The translations under genes and the position numbers were made by a program. From DATJKD01 sp963728295 (GTDB taxonomy: Bacteria; Pseudomonadota; Gammaproteobacteria; Steroidobacterales; Steroidobacteraceae), in assembly GCA_963728295.1 (NCBI GenBank), contig CAVSKB010000007.1, forward strand, positions 30,715-94,714: a DNA stretch of 64,000 bases. Reading direction: 5' to 3'. Below, in pieces: positions 49,823 through 59,216 of the stretch (position 1 is its first letter; each line of letters begins with the position of its first letter). A model generated the notes under the pieces. It did not search any database, was not told the origin of the DNA, and was given only the letters and a program-made list of their open reading frames with translations.

Positions 49823-50858
49823 GTGGTCAATTCGGCTCAGAGCCCGATTTCCGCGGACCGCGGAAAATTCGGTCCTGAGCCGGATTTCGGCGGCTTCGAG
49901 CCTGGCCGAGCTCGAACAGCTCAAGGTCGAGCTCCTCGGCAAGAAGGGCGCCATCACGGCGCAGCTCAAGGCGCTCTCGACCCTCGACGCAGCCGAACGC
50001 AAGGTCGCGGGCGCGCGGATCAACGCGCTCAAGGACGAGGTCGCAGCGGCGATCGAGACGCGACGCTCGGCTCTCGAGCAGGCCGAGTTCGCGCGGCGGC
50101 TCGACGCGGATCGAATCGACGTCACGCAGCCGGGGCGCGGCCAGGCGCCTGGCGCGCTGCACCCGATAACGCGCGCGCGCCGCCGCGCGGTGGCGCTGTT
50201 TCGCAGCGCGGGCTTCTCCGTCGAAGACGGCCCCGAGATCGAGGACGACTGGCACAACTTCGAGGCGCTCAACATCCCTGCCAACCATCCGGCGCGGGCG
50301 ATGCACGACACGTTCTATTTTCCCGACGGGCGCCTGCTGCGCACGCACACCTCGCCGGTGCAGATCCGCGCGATGCTGCGCGACAAGCCGCCGCTCAGGA
50401 TGATCGTGCCGGGTCGCGTCTATCGCTGCGATTCCGACCTGACGCACACGCCGATGTTCCACCAGATCGAGGGGCTGGTGGTCGACGAGGGCGTGAGTCT
50501 TGCGAACCTGAAGGCGGTGCTGCACCAGTTCGTCGAGCGTTTCTTCGAGCGCCGGCTCGGGATGCGCTTCCGGCCGTCGTACTTCCCGTTCACCGAGCCG
50601 TCCGCCGAAGTCGACATCGAATGCGTGTTCTGCAGCGGCCAGGGCTGCCGGGTCTGCAAGCAGACGGGGTGGCTCGAGATTGCGGGCTCCGGCGTCGTGC
50701 ACCCGAAGGTGCTCGCGAACGTGGGCATCGATGCCGAGCGCTACACGGGCTACGCCTTCGGCATGGGCATCGAACGGATCGCGATGCTGCGCTACGGCAT
50801 CAACGACCTGCGGCTGATGTTCGAGAACGACCTGCGCTTCCTGCGGCAGTTCGCCTGA
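49823..50858 (+). CDS. pheS: Phenylalanyl-tRNA synthetase alpha subunit, N-terminus disturbed
   Basis: ~340 aa. From SLAELEQLKVELLGKKG (nt ~49899) the gene is clean to its stop: QPGRGQAPGALHPITRARRR, AMHDTFYF, LLRTHTSPVQIRAML, VYRCDSDLTHTPMFHQIEGL and FGMGIERIAMLRYGIND. It forms the catalytic half of the alpha2-beta2 enzyme. The first ~25 codons are unclear: a GTG at 49823 is in another frame, and a long palindrome covers 49833-49882, so either an indel lies near 49885 or the palindrome is leader and the true start was lost. Start coordinate is provisional. Confidence 0.93.
49833..49882 (+). repeat. Long palindrome at the rplT-pheS junction
   Basis: Outer arms CGGCTCAG (49833-49840) and CTGAGCCG (49875-49882); inner arms CCGATTTCCGCG and CGCGGAAAATTCGG around a 3-nt loop. 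It could be a leader/attenuator hairpin for pheST or an artefact of assembly. No U-run follows it. Confidence 0.5.
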
Positions 50859-50869
50859 GGGGCCGGACG

Positions 50870-53313
50870 ATGCAGGTCAGTCTCGCGTGGTTGCGTGAAA
50901 TTCTTGGCCCCGGAAACTGGGTCGGGGCCAAATCAGAAGGGTTGGCTCCGGGCGAATATTCCAGGGAACTCGCGGCCCGGCTCACCATGGCGGGGCTCGA
51001 GGTCGAGACCGTCACAGCCCGCAGGTCCGCCGCTGGACGGTGTGATCGTGGCCGAAGTGCTCTCGGTCGAGCGTCACCCGAACGCCGACAGCCTGACTCT
51101 CTGCCAGGTGGCGACAGGTAGCGAGACCGCTGCAGGTCGTTTGCGGCGCGCCAAACGTGCGTGCCGGCATGAAGGCGCCGCTCGCCACGGTCGGCGCCAC
51201 GCTGCCGGGCGGCGCCGTGATCCGCAAAGCCACGCTGCGCGGCGAGGACTCGTCCGGCATGCTGTGCTCGGCGCGTGAGCTCGGCCTGTCTGACGATGCG
51301 GCCGGTCTGCTCGAGTTGCCCTCGAACCTGCCCACGGGGCAGCCGCTGGCCACCGCGCTCGCGCTCGACGATGTACGTTCTTGGCTTCAACCTGACCCCG
51401 AACCGCGGTGACTGCCTGAGCGTGCTCGGGATAGCGCGCGAGGTCGCGGCGCTGAGCGGTCAGGCTCTCGTGGTTCCTGAAATCGACGCGACCGTTTCCG
51501 GCGGCACCGACACGGTGCAGGTCGAGCTGACAGCCGGGCGCGGGCTGCGCGCGCTTCGCCTCGCGCCTGATCCGCGGTCTGAACGCCGCGGGCGCAGTCG
51601 CCGCTCTGGATGCGCGAACGGCTGCGACGCGCTGGTCTGCGTCCGATCAACGCGGTCGTCGACGTAACCAACTACGTCATGCTCGAGCTTGGCCAGCCAA
51701 TGCACGCCTATGACAGGCGCGAAATCGATGGCGGCATCGTCGTGAGACGCGCGCGCCCTGGCGAAACGTTGCGACTTCTCGACGGGCGCGACATCACGAT
51801 GGATGAGTCGGTGCTCGTGATCGCGGACCACAAGAAGGCCATCGGTCTCGCTGGCATCATGGGTGGCGACCGTTCGGGTATCGACGAGAGCACTACTGAC
51901 GTGCTGCTCGAAGTCGCTTATTTCGCGCCGGATGTCATCGCCGGCCGCGGGCGTCGGTACGGGCTCGTGACCGATGCATCACAGCGCTTCGAGCGAGGCG
52001 TCGATCCGACTCTGCAGGAGCGCGCGCTCGAGCGCGCCACCCGGCTCATCCTCGAGTTCGCGGGCGGAACGGCGGGTCCGCTGATGATCGCCGAGCTTGC
52101 GGATGAGCTGCCCAGGCGTGCCGCAGTGAGGCTGCGACCATTGCGTGCCCGCAGGGTGATCGGCGCCGCGATCACCGGATGCCGAAATGCGACAGCACCT
52201 CGAGAGTCTCGGGATGCACGGTCAACGGTGCGCCGGACGCCTGGAGCGTCTCACCGCCGAGCCTGGCGATTCGACATCGCGATCGAGGAGGACCTTGTCG
52301 AGGAGGTCGCGCGCCTGCACGGTTTCACAACTGGTGCCCGAAGACGCCAGACTCGCGGCCGTCGTCGATGCCACCTTGCACGGAGACGCGGCTCGATCGA
52401 GGACGTGCTGAGCGAGATCGCTGGTCGGGCGCGGATATCACGAAGCGATCACCTACAGCTTCGTGGACCATGCGACGCAGGCGCTGTTTGTGCCCGATGC
52501 GACGGCGCTGCGCCTGGCAAACCCGATCTCCGACGGATCTCGCGGTGATGCGGCATGTCGCTTTGGCCCGGCCTGGTACGCGCCTTGCGCGAGAACCAGC
52601 GGCGCCAGCAGCCACGCGTGCGTCTGTTCGAGATGCGGCCGGAAGTTCGTGACCGTGAACGGAACTCTGCAGGAGGTCCCGGTGATCGCCGGCATCGCAG
52701 CCGGGCCGGCGCTTCCCGAGCAGTGGGGTGATGAGGTCGCGAGCCCGTCGATTTCTTCGACGTTCGCGGCGATCTCGAGGCGATGCTTCGCGGCGACGGG
52801 TGAAGCCGACGAGTTTCGCTGACGGCCGGCGAGGCATCCAGCGCTGCATCCCGGGCAGACGGCACGGCTGCTGCGTGGAGACCGCGCGATCGGCTGGCTC
52901 GGGCCGCCTGCACCCGGAGCTCGAGAGCGCGCCTCGAATTGACATATTCAGGCGGTCGTTTTCGAGGTCGAATCGGAGCCGTTGCTGCGTCGCGCGCGTA
53001 CCGCGAGCACCGAGGAGGTCTCGCGGTTTCCGGCGGTGCGCCGGGACCTGGCGGTCATCGTGGACGAAGAGTCACCGTCCAGGAGATCCTCGACCGGGTT
53101 CGTGCGCAGCGCCGGGCGGCCTGCGCAGGGGTCGGGTGCTGTTCGACATCTACCGCGGCGCCGGAATGCCGACCGGACGCAAGAGTGTGGCGATAGGCTT
53201 GAATTTGCAGGATATTTCCCGCACCCTTACCGACGAAGATGCAGATGCCGTCGTGGCGCAGGTCATCGCCGACCTGGCAGCGGGAATACAACGCCACGAT
53301 ACGAGACAAATAA
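50870..53313 (+). CDS. pheT: Phenylalanyl-tRNA synthetase beta subunit, many frameshifts
   Basis: ~800 aa recovered across at least eight frame changes. MQVSLAWLREILGPGNW; tRNA-binding domain ERHPNADSLTLCQVATG and ATLRGEDSSGMLCSARELGL; B3/B4 core LGFNLTPNRGDCLSVLGIAR, INAVVDVTNYVMLELGQPMH and IMGGDRSGIDESTTDVLLEV; SDASQRFERG-like TDASQRFERGVDP; late block DEDADAVVAQVIADLAAG, and the end GYNATIRDK with TAA at 53311-53313 after one more shift. The stop is 2 bp before ihfA. Breaks of this density in an essential gene point to poor base accuracy here. Confidence 0.92.
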
Positions 53314-53315
53314 AC

Positions 53316-53615
53316 ATGGCATTGACCAAAGCTGAAATTGCGGAAGCGCTGTTCGACCAACTCGGGCTCAACAAGCGCGAGGCCCGCGAGCTCGTCGACA
53401 TGTTTTTCGAGGAGCTGCGCGCGGCGCTGGCGGCGGGCGAGCAGGTCAAGCTGTCGGGTTTCGGCAATTTCGACCTGCGCAGCAAGAACCAGCGCCCGGG
53501 CCGCAATCCGAAGACCGGCGAGGAGATCCCGATCAGCGCGCGCCGCGTGGTGACTTTCCGTCCCGGCCAGAAGCTGAAGGCGCGAGTCGAGGCGTATGCT
53601 GGAACCCAGCAATAA
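53316..53615 (+). CDS. ihfA: Integration host factor alpha subunit
   Basis: 99 aa, intact: MALTKAEIAEALFDQLGLNK, VDMFFEELRAALAAGEQVKL, SGFGNFDLRSKNQRPGRNPK and VTFRPGQKLKARVE. It bends DNA as a heterodimer with IhfB and assists sigma-54 promoters, relevant to the RpoN promoter at 14.96 kb. Directly after pheT and overlapping merR by 20 bp. Confidence 0.98.
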   Translation: MALTKAEIAEALFDQLGLNKREARELVDMFFEELRAALAAGEQVKLSGFGNFDLRSKNQRPGRNPKTGEEIPISARRVVTFRPGQKLKARVEAYAGTQQ

Positions 53616-53951
53616 CGACGAACTGCCGGCGATCCCCGGCAAGCGCTACTTCACCATCGGTGAGGTGAGCGAGCTCTGCGGCGTCAAGCCGCACGTGCTG
53701 CGTTACTGGGAGCAGGAGTTCCCGCAGCTCAAGCCCGTCAAGCGCCGCGGCAACCGGCGCTACTACCAGCGGCAGGACGTGCTGGTGATCCGCCAGATCC
53801 GCGGTCTGCTTTACGAGCAGGGATTCACGATCGGCGGTGCGCGCAACCGGCTCGATGGCGAGGAAGCGCGCGAAGATGTGACGCAGACGCAACAGCTCGC
53901 GCGCCAATGCGCATGGAGCTCGAGGAGCTCATCAAGATCCTCCGCCGCTGA
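53596..53951 (+). CDS. MerR-family regulator of the ihfA neighbourhood, C-terminal frameshift
   Basis: ~118 aa. MerR-type winged helix: KRYFTIGEVSELCGVKPHVL, RYWEQEFPQLKPVKRRGNRR and YYQRQDVLVIRQIRGLLYEQ, then GFTIGGARNRLD. A one-base gap near 53906 (CAATG where CAGATG is expected) leads to the normal end MRMELEELIKILRR and a TGA at 53949-53951. This small MerR protein is conserved beside ihfA and tRNA-Pro in gammaproteobacteria; its ligand is unknown. Confidence 0.93.
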
Positions 53952-53988
53952 AATGGCATTTCAGCACTTGTCGAGCGTGTGAAACGTC

Positions 53989-54267
53989 GTGGATCCGGCA
54001 ATCGTCAGAGACGAGCCCGGGGCCGGCAGGACGGCGTCATTGCAAGATGGTCGCGGAGAGGAGCTGTTGCTTCTGGACACCGTTGCCGACCGGATTCACC
54101 AGCTCAATTCAACGGCGGGCTTTATCTGGGACAAGCTTGAAAACGGCGATTCCGACGAGGATATCGTGCAGATGCTGTGCAATGAGTTCGATGTGAGCGC
54201 GGATCAGGCGCGCACTGACGTTGCGGCGACGCTGCGTCAGTTTCGCGAGCAAGGACTGATCCAGTAG
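53989..54267 (+). CDS. PqqD-like RiPP-recognition-element protein
   Basis: 92 aa, GTG start. A PqqD fold is suggested by LLLLDTVADRIHQLNSTAGF, IWDKLENGDSDEDIVQMLCN and TDVAATLRQFREQGLIQ, the usual 'lldv...y.LN.ta..IW.ll' pattern. PqqD proteins bind leader peptides of ribosomally made, modified peptides; a subset sits beside HPr-kinase-like genes, as here. It stands between merR and a 60-codon peptide gene (152-bp gap), interrupting the merR-tRNA-Pro adjacency known from relatives. Likely chaperone for the adjacent peptide; inference from order. Confidence 0.82.
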   Translation: MDPAIVRDEPGAGRTASLQDGRGEELLLLDTVADRIHQLNSTAGFIWDKLENGDSDEDIVQMLCNEFDVSADQARTDVAATLRQFREQGLIQ

Positions 54268-54351
54268 CTCCCCAGACGATCGGTTGGCTGCTCCGCGCCG
54301 GAGCATGCGGAACGCGATTGCGCAATTGGTTAAAAAACAACGCCAGGTCAG

Positions 54352-54378
54352 TTGCGCGATCGCACTCATTCATACAAT
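54352..54378 (+). promoter_or_regulatory. Possible sigma-70 promoter before the peptide gene
   Basis: TTGCGC and TACAAT separated by 15 bp, 41 bp before the peptide ATG, in an AT-richer patch. The short spacing makes this only a weak candidate. Confidence 0.3.
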
Positions 54379-54419
54379 ATCGGACCGCCCTGGGGTTTAA
54401 CTTAATGTGGGAGGGGCTC

Positions 54420-54600
54420 ATGGCGAAGAGGCAGGATCCGAAGAGAAGGGATTTTCTCAAGAAGGCAGCATACAGCGCGCCGGCGATTTTGACTCTGCAG
54501 GCAACGTCAGGAGTGGCGAAGGCGGGTTCGGAAAAGCCGACGACATCGCCGACGAGCGCCAAGCACAAGCCGCCGAAGCCGAAGAAGCAATACGAAGTAG
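54420..54600 (+). CDS. Small precursor-like peptide with RRxFLKK / YxxP leader (copy 1)
   Basis: ~60 residues. The ATG at 54420 follows GGAGGGG. Leader: Arg9-Arg10, FLKKAAYSAPAILTLQA with Tyr18 and Pro21, then AKAGSEK; the rest is Lys/Pro/Ser-rich. As read, the frame runs into the kinase; with two missing bases near 54590 it ends KKxNTK-stop (TAG 54598-54600), matching the end KKLNSK of the second copy at 62.87 kb. The YxxP motif recalls the RRE-binding motif of lasso-peptide leaders, while RRDFLKK plus a hydrophobic stretch and AKA-GS resembles a Tat signal. It lies between a PqqD-like and an HPr-kinase-like gene. Modified peptide versus secreted basic peptide is undecided. Confidence 0.6.
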
Positions 54601-55532
54601 GTTGGCGCCTTAGACGGACAGCTCCTCGTCCGCGGCGCGCGCCGTCTGCATGCACAAGTGTTCGGGCGAGGCGCTCGTCACTGAGCGGTGACGCACTGTC
54701 ATTCAGCGATCAGTTCGACATACTCGGTCAACGGGTACGTATCTGCTCGGGGAGTCAGGCTGTAGCAAGGCTGTTCAGCACCAATTTTGGCGCTTTCGGC
54801 ACCCATCAAGACGAGCGCGCGCCCGATCTCGACTACACGATCACCGGAACTCAGCCCTTTCATGTCCAGCGCGCTGGACGTGTCGCGGTCGCATGTGCGG
54901 CCGACACATGCGACCTGCTGTACGAAGTGGAAAAGGACGTCGTGGTCGAGCTGCAGCGGCGCAATCCGCAGCTGTTCTTCATTCATTCCGGCGCGATCGC
55001 ATGGCAGGGTCGGGCAAGTCTGTTCGTCGCTGAGTCGGGCAGCGGCAAGTCGACCTTGACCTGGGCGATGCTGCACCATGGCTTTGAGTACCTGAGCGAC
55101 GAACTCGCGCCGATCGCGCTCGATGCGTTGGAAGTGCATCCATACCCGCACGCGCTGTGTCTGAAGCGCCTGCCGCCGTCATATCCGTTGCCGGCGTCGA
55201 CAATGCGGCTCGCCCGAACATTCCACGTGCCTGTCCAGGCGCTCCCGGCACCGGTAGTCAGCCAGCCCTGTCCGCTCGATGCGATCTTTCTGTTGCGCTA
55301 CGACTCCACTGTCACCAAGCCGCTGTTGCGGCGACTGACGGCCGGGGAGGCCGCAGCACGGTTGTTCGTCAATGCGCTCAACGCACTGGCACATTCCAAC
55401 GGAGGGCTCGACGCAGTGCTACGCATCGCGAGCCAGGCGCGTTGTTATGCGCTGACTACGGCCGGCCTTCCGGAAACGTGCGAGCTGGTGGGTTCGGTGG
55501 TGAAGGACGTTCCCGTTTCCGCGAAATGGTGA
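54601..55532 (+). CDS. HPr-kinase/phosphorylase-like protein (HprK-related)
   Basis: ~300 aa with a Walker A loop AESGSGKSTLTWAML (Lys codon 55047-55049), preceded by FFIHSGAIAWQGRASLFV and followed by FEYLSDELAPIALDALEVHP, the HprK-like P-loop kinase layout (cf. HprK-related family A). No HPr or PTS gene is near. Relatives phosphorylate the C-terminal Ser of some lasso peptides. Recognisable sequence begins near 54681 (LSGDALSFSDQFD); the start codon cannot be placed because the frame is continuous with the peptide gene and an indel is likely around 54600-54690. Probably acts with the PqqD-like protein on the small peptide. Confidence 0.78.
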
Positions 55533-55564
55533 ATGTTCTCAGTTCCCGTATAATTTGCGCCGGT

Positions 55565-55641
55565 CGGAGCGTGGCGCAGTCTGGTAGCGCACTTGCATGG
55601 GGTGCAAGGGGTCCCGAGTTCGAATCTCGGCGCTCCGACCA
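55565..55641 (+). tRNA. tRNA-Pro(GGG)
   Basis: A complete 77-nt cloverleaf with encoded CCA: acceptor CGGAGCG/CGCTCCG, D arm GCGC...GCGC, anticodon stem CTTGC/GCAAG with loop ATGGGGT, T arm CCGAG-TTCGAAT-CTCGG. It ends the conserved translation block and borders the accessory region to the right. Confidence 0.97.
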
Positions 55642-56298
55642 GTTAAACAACGAGTTAGCCGCATGCTCTTCCTCGCTAAATCGTCTGCGGTACAGGTTGC
55701 GGTACAACAATAGAGGCCGCGGTCCCATTAGTACAGGAATCAGTACGGCCGATGAATGACTGAATCTCTCAGTCCCGACTGGGCCGAGTTCACTGTGAGG
55801 TAGTGCGCGCCATCCGAACTTCGCTCTTCTGGTGCGGCGGCGCAAGGCGTCAGTGCGGCGGCCGCCTCGATCCGAGGCGACCGCGCGGGAGCAGGACTAC
55901 GACACAAGATGGACTGGCGCGCCGGTCACAACGGCCGGTCTATAACTCGAAGCATCAGCTGGGATATGGAGGGCGCCGCAGTTCCGCGCCACGTAGGCGA
56001 GCACGCATCCGGACGACTCGCAACTCAGGCCCCAGCGCTCCGACCGCGCGTAGGTGGCCGCACGAACATCGAAGCCGCCACCAGTGCCAGCAGCAGCCCC
56101 CGCAACTGCGCCAGGCGCCCGGCCGCGATGTTCGGGGCCGGTGGGCCATTATGTACCTGCGACCCAACCTGCGCGCGTCCGCGCGATCTAGGCAACGCAG
56201 CTAGCTATTCAGTTTGGCCGGTTTGTGTAAGGATTGGAGCAAGCCGAACGCCCACGAATCAATATACAAAACGGGCGCCGGGTCAGAGGAGTGGGGTA
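55642..56298. other. Gene-poor stretch after tRNA-Pro
   Basis: 657 bp with no convincing gene; the open frames are GC-rich and lack ribosome sites or known motifs. It contains one copy of a short dispersed repeat (56109-56144). No integrase gene is seen next to the tRNA. Confidence 0.5.
56109..56144. repeat. Dispersed ~36-bp repeat, copy 1
   Basis: Shares GGCCGCGATGTTCGGG plus flanking CGCCAG and CCGGTGG with 59108-59143, differing by a few substitutions and single-base gaps. Weaker similarity continues ~30 bp to the right. Function unknown. Confidence 0.5.
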
Positions 56299-56589
56299 AT
56301 GGCTGCCTCCGAAGTCGAGCCGCTAGCGTCGCCACAGTACGTCGCGTTCCGCACCATGGAGAATTGGGTAGTGGTGCCGGTCATTGCGCGCATCGAATCC
56401 CGCAGGTCCGGGCGTCTTTGGGGCCACTGGTTCAGCACGGTCACACCAAAAGGCGCCTTCAGAAAGGTGCCCCTCGGCGGTGTCGTTTCTCTGGAGAGCG
56501 ATGATCAGGCTGAGGAGCTTATCGATTTGATTCGTGCCGGGAAGGATTTGCCGGAACAGTTCGTGCGGAAACTGCATGTGATCGATTAG
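56299..56589 (+). CDS. Hypothetical protein
   Basis: 96 aa, ATG preceded by AGAGGAG. Soluble, mixed alpha/beta character: YVAFRTMENWVVVPVIARIE, GHWFSTVTPKGAFRKVPLGG, then an acidic helix DDQAEELIDLIRAGKDLPEQ. No family recognised. Good ribosome site and ordinary composition make it a credible gene in a sparse area. Confidence 0.55.
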   Translation: MAASEVEPLASPQYVAFRTMENWVVVPVIARIESRRSGRLWGHWFSTVTPKGAFRKVPLGGVVSLESDDQAEELIDLIRAGKDLPEQFVRKLHVID

Positions 56590-56700
56590 CCTGCCGGCCG
56601 TGTCTCCCCGTACGCCGCAATGCAACGTAGATGTGCAGAAACAAGAGAGCCCGGGCCTAATTGACCCTCAACGTCAGCCGCGCGTGAAAGGCTTCCGCGC

Positions 56701-56901
56701 TTAACCTTGCGTCCGGCCAAGTTGTGCCTTCAGTTCTGCGAGTCTGGGCAGCACCTCGGCTTCAGAGTAGAGCCCGGCTTCATTCGAGCCTGGTCCCAGA
56801 ATCTTATACCCGAGTACCTTAGGTTTATCTTTGTAGACCTCAATCCACTCCACAACGCTGAAGGGCGGCTCAACTCGCACTGCTCCGCCGCGCCTCTGCA
56901 T
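56701..56901 (-). CDS. Hypothetical protein downstream of a shared 90-bp element
   Basis: 66 aa: RVEPPFSVVEWIEVYKDKPK, VLGYKILGPGSNEAGLYSEA and a C-terminal helix LPRLAELKAQLGRTQ. Not recognised. Its main interest is the 91-bp repeat lying 28 bp upstream, which also lies 38 bp upstream of the HAF-repeat PEP-CTERM gene. Confidence 0.5.
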   Translation of the reverse strand: MQRRGGAVRVEPPFSVVEWIEVYKDKPKVLGYKILGPGSNEAGLYSEAEVLPRLAELKAQLGRTQG

Positions 56902-56929
56902 GGCTTACGTGCCCAAAACAGTTTGTGGC

Positions 56930-57020
56930 TTCGGACTGTGGGCTCTGACACGTAGTCCGACGTATACGCGCATTCTCGCGTAACGTCTCCCGAGTTCGCG
57001 CGAAAATGGATCGATCTGTC
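56930..57020 (-). repeat. Shared upstream element, copy A
   Basis: 91 bp closely matching 60584-60673, both just upstream of minus-strand genes. Common blocks: TTCGGACTGTGGGCTCTG, GACGTATACGCG, GTCTCCCGAGTT and CGAAAATGGATCGATCTGTC. It contains an 11-bp-stem hairpin (56959-56987: GACGT-(A)-TACGCG, loop CATTCT, CGCGTA-ACGTC), partly kept in copy B. Promoter/operator or structured 5' leader are the likely roles. Confidence 0.65.
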
Positions 57021-57387
57021 GCCACCCATGCGCGCCGCGATAACTTTCTGCTGCGCTGGTCCTGATATTCGCCGATCGAACCGTCACCTAGGAGAGCTGG
57101 ATCTACTTGCCGGACCTGCGGCCGCAGCGTTGAGATCGACCCGCATGGCTGCCGCCCGCGCCGATTACGGAGCGCTACCGGCGTGATTCCACTGCATGAG
57201 GTGCGGCGGGCGGGGCGCGGACATTCGGATCGCTTGGACGATCCCGCCGCCTCAGCGTGCTTGAGCCCGCTGCTCGGCATCGGCGGGGTTCGCGTCGTGC
57301 TAGGGTCAGCCAATGGATCGCCCCGTGCTGCCGGCCTAATGCGCCATCATGGTCTGGACTCGATCCGCACCACAGGAGGCCAGCACC

Positions 57388-57672
57388 ATGCCTACCAAAC
57401 CGATGGACCTGCGTTGCCCGAAGTGCAGGAAGTCAGGGATCAAAGTGGCGACTCAAGCGGACTACAGCAAGGCTCTTACGTGCGCGCAGTGCGGGCGTGC
57501 CAGCAAGATCGGCGAATTCTTAACGCCGTCCGGAAAGAGCCTGCTTGAAACGGCAAAAACCGCAAGAGATCGTCTCAAAACCGTCAGGGGCTTCAAGCCA
57601 GGAGCTAACCGATATGAAGTGGATGACCGCTTCGGGTTGCGGATTCGACCGATCGACGCAAACATTGGCTAA
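57388..57672 (+). CDS. Small zinc-ribbon protein
   Basis: 94 aa, ATG 8 bp after AGGAGG (57374-57379). Two CxxC knuckles, LRCPKCRKSG and LTCAQCGRAS, form a zinc ribbon; a C-terminal part (SLLETAKTARDRLKTV, YEVDDRFGLRIRP) has no known match. Possibly a nucleic-acid-binding or phage-like accessory protein. The strong ribosome site supports it as real. Confidence 0.65.
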   Translation: MPTKPMDLRCPKCRKSGIKVATQADYSKALTCAQCGRASKIGEFLTPSGKSLLETAKTARDRLKTVRGFKPGANRYEVDDRFGLRIRPIDANIG

Positions 57673-58466
<794 letters not shown>

Positions 58467-58586
58467 ATGCGGGTGCTAGTACTTATTATTGCCCGGCTGT
58501 GGCGCACTCTCAGCCTGGTAATCGTCACACTGGCACACTTACCACTTCGAAAGTGGCAACACGAGGACACTCGTGCGGCGCTTTGA
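58467..58586 (+). CDS. Putative single-pass membrane micro-protein
   Basis: 39 aa: MRVLVLIIARLWRTLSLVIV then TLAHLPLRKWQHED. Mostly hydrophobic with a charged tail, overlapping the metallopeptidase-like gene by 14 bp. Only GAGG upstream. Low certainty. Confidence 0.35.
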   Translation: MRVLVLIIARLWRTLSLVIVTLAHLPLRKWQHEDTRAAL

Positions 58587-59073
58587 CACAAACAATGTTG
58601 ACAGCGAGCTTGAACGCATCCGCATCGCATACCACGAGGCGGGCCATGCTGTTGCAACGTGGGCGTACAAAATTCCGCTTAAGCTGATCGTTGCGGGCGA
58701 ATTTGATGGTTACGCCGAAGGAGGTCTAGATAACGACTCGCTCCGCCCGCAGCTCGGCGAGATTGAGTTTAATAGGACCGTTGCGGTTATCTTGCTGTCC
58801 GGCCAAGCCGCCCAAAACCGCTGGCAATGGGAAACACTAGCCTTCGGGTGCGATCAAGATCACCGACACGCGCGAAAGCACGCTGAAGAGAGCCCGTGGT
58901 CCCTGGATGAAACCGTCATTTCTGCACTTCTCCGGAACTGGACAGCCGAAGCGATGCGTGTGATCGAAGATAACTGGCCTGGGGTCGAAGCGCTGGCGCA
59001 GAAGTTGCTTGAACAGGGAACAATTGCGGGGCCGGAAGCCGAGAGAATCATCGGTGGCGCCTGCGCCGCATAG
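58573..59073 (+). CDS. HEAGH metallopeptidase-like protein
   Basis: 166 aa, GTG start. The N-terminal helix IRIAYHEAGHAVATWAYKIP carries the zinc motif H21-E-x-x-H25, as in the M41 (FtsH) peptidase domain and small 'peptidase M41-like' proteins; no AAA domain is attached. A later Asp/Glu ligand cannot be assigned with certainty (LRNWTAEAMRVIEDNWPGVE is a candidate helix). Composition is more acidic and less GC-rich than the EPS genes. Seen elsewhere in accessory regions; function unknown. Confidence 0.65.
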   Translation: MRRFDTNNVDSELERIRIAYHEAGHAVATWAYKIPLKLIVAGEFDGYAEGGLDNDSLRPQLGEIEFNRTVAVILLSGQAAQNRWQWETLAFGCDQDHRHARKHAEESPWSLDETVISALLRNWTAEAMRVIEDNWPGVEALAQKLLEQGTIAGPEAERIIGGACAA

Positions 59074-59107
59074 CACTAAAAGCGCACCACACGCGCCTCA
59101 TAAAGGT

Positions 59108-59143
59108 CGCCAGCCGCCTCGGCCGCGATGTTCGGGCCGGTGG
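59108..59143. repeat. Dispersed ~36-bp repeat, copy 2
   Basis: Second copy of the repeat at 56109-56144, lying 34 bp after the peptidase-like gene. Same orientation as copy 1. Confidence 0.5.
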
Positions 59144-59216
59144 CACCGTGTCCATGCCCTTAGCCTGCGCCGTCCTGCGTGCAGGACGACGCGAATATCT
59201 GCCGCGTTCGCGCACA

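Noticed and set aside
54318..55532. Peptide and HPr-kinase-like protein as one 404-codon fusion
   Set aside because: The second peptide copy ends independently with KKLNSK and a stop, and copy 1 has the matching end and TAG one frame away.
55642..55760. Possible integrase remnant just after tRNA-Pro
   Set aside because: No frame shows tyrosine-recombinase motifs and the tRNA 3' end is not repeated elsewhere in the window.
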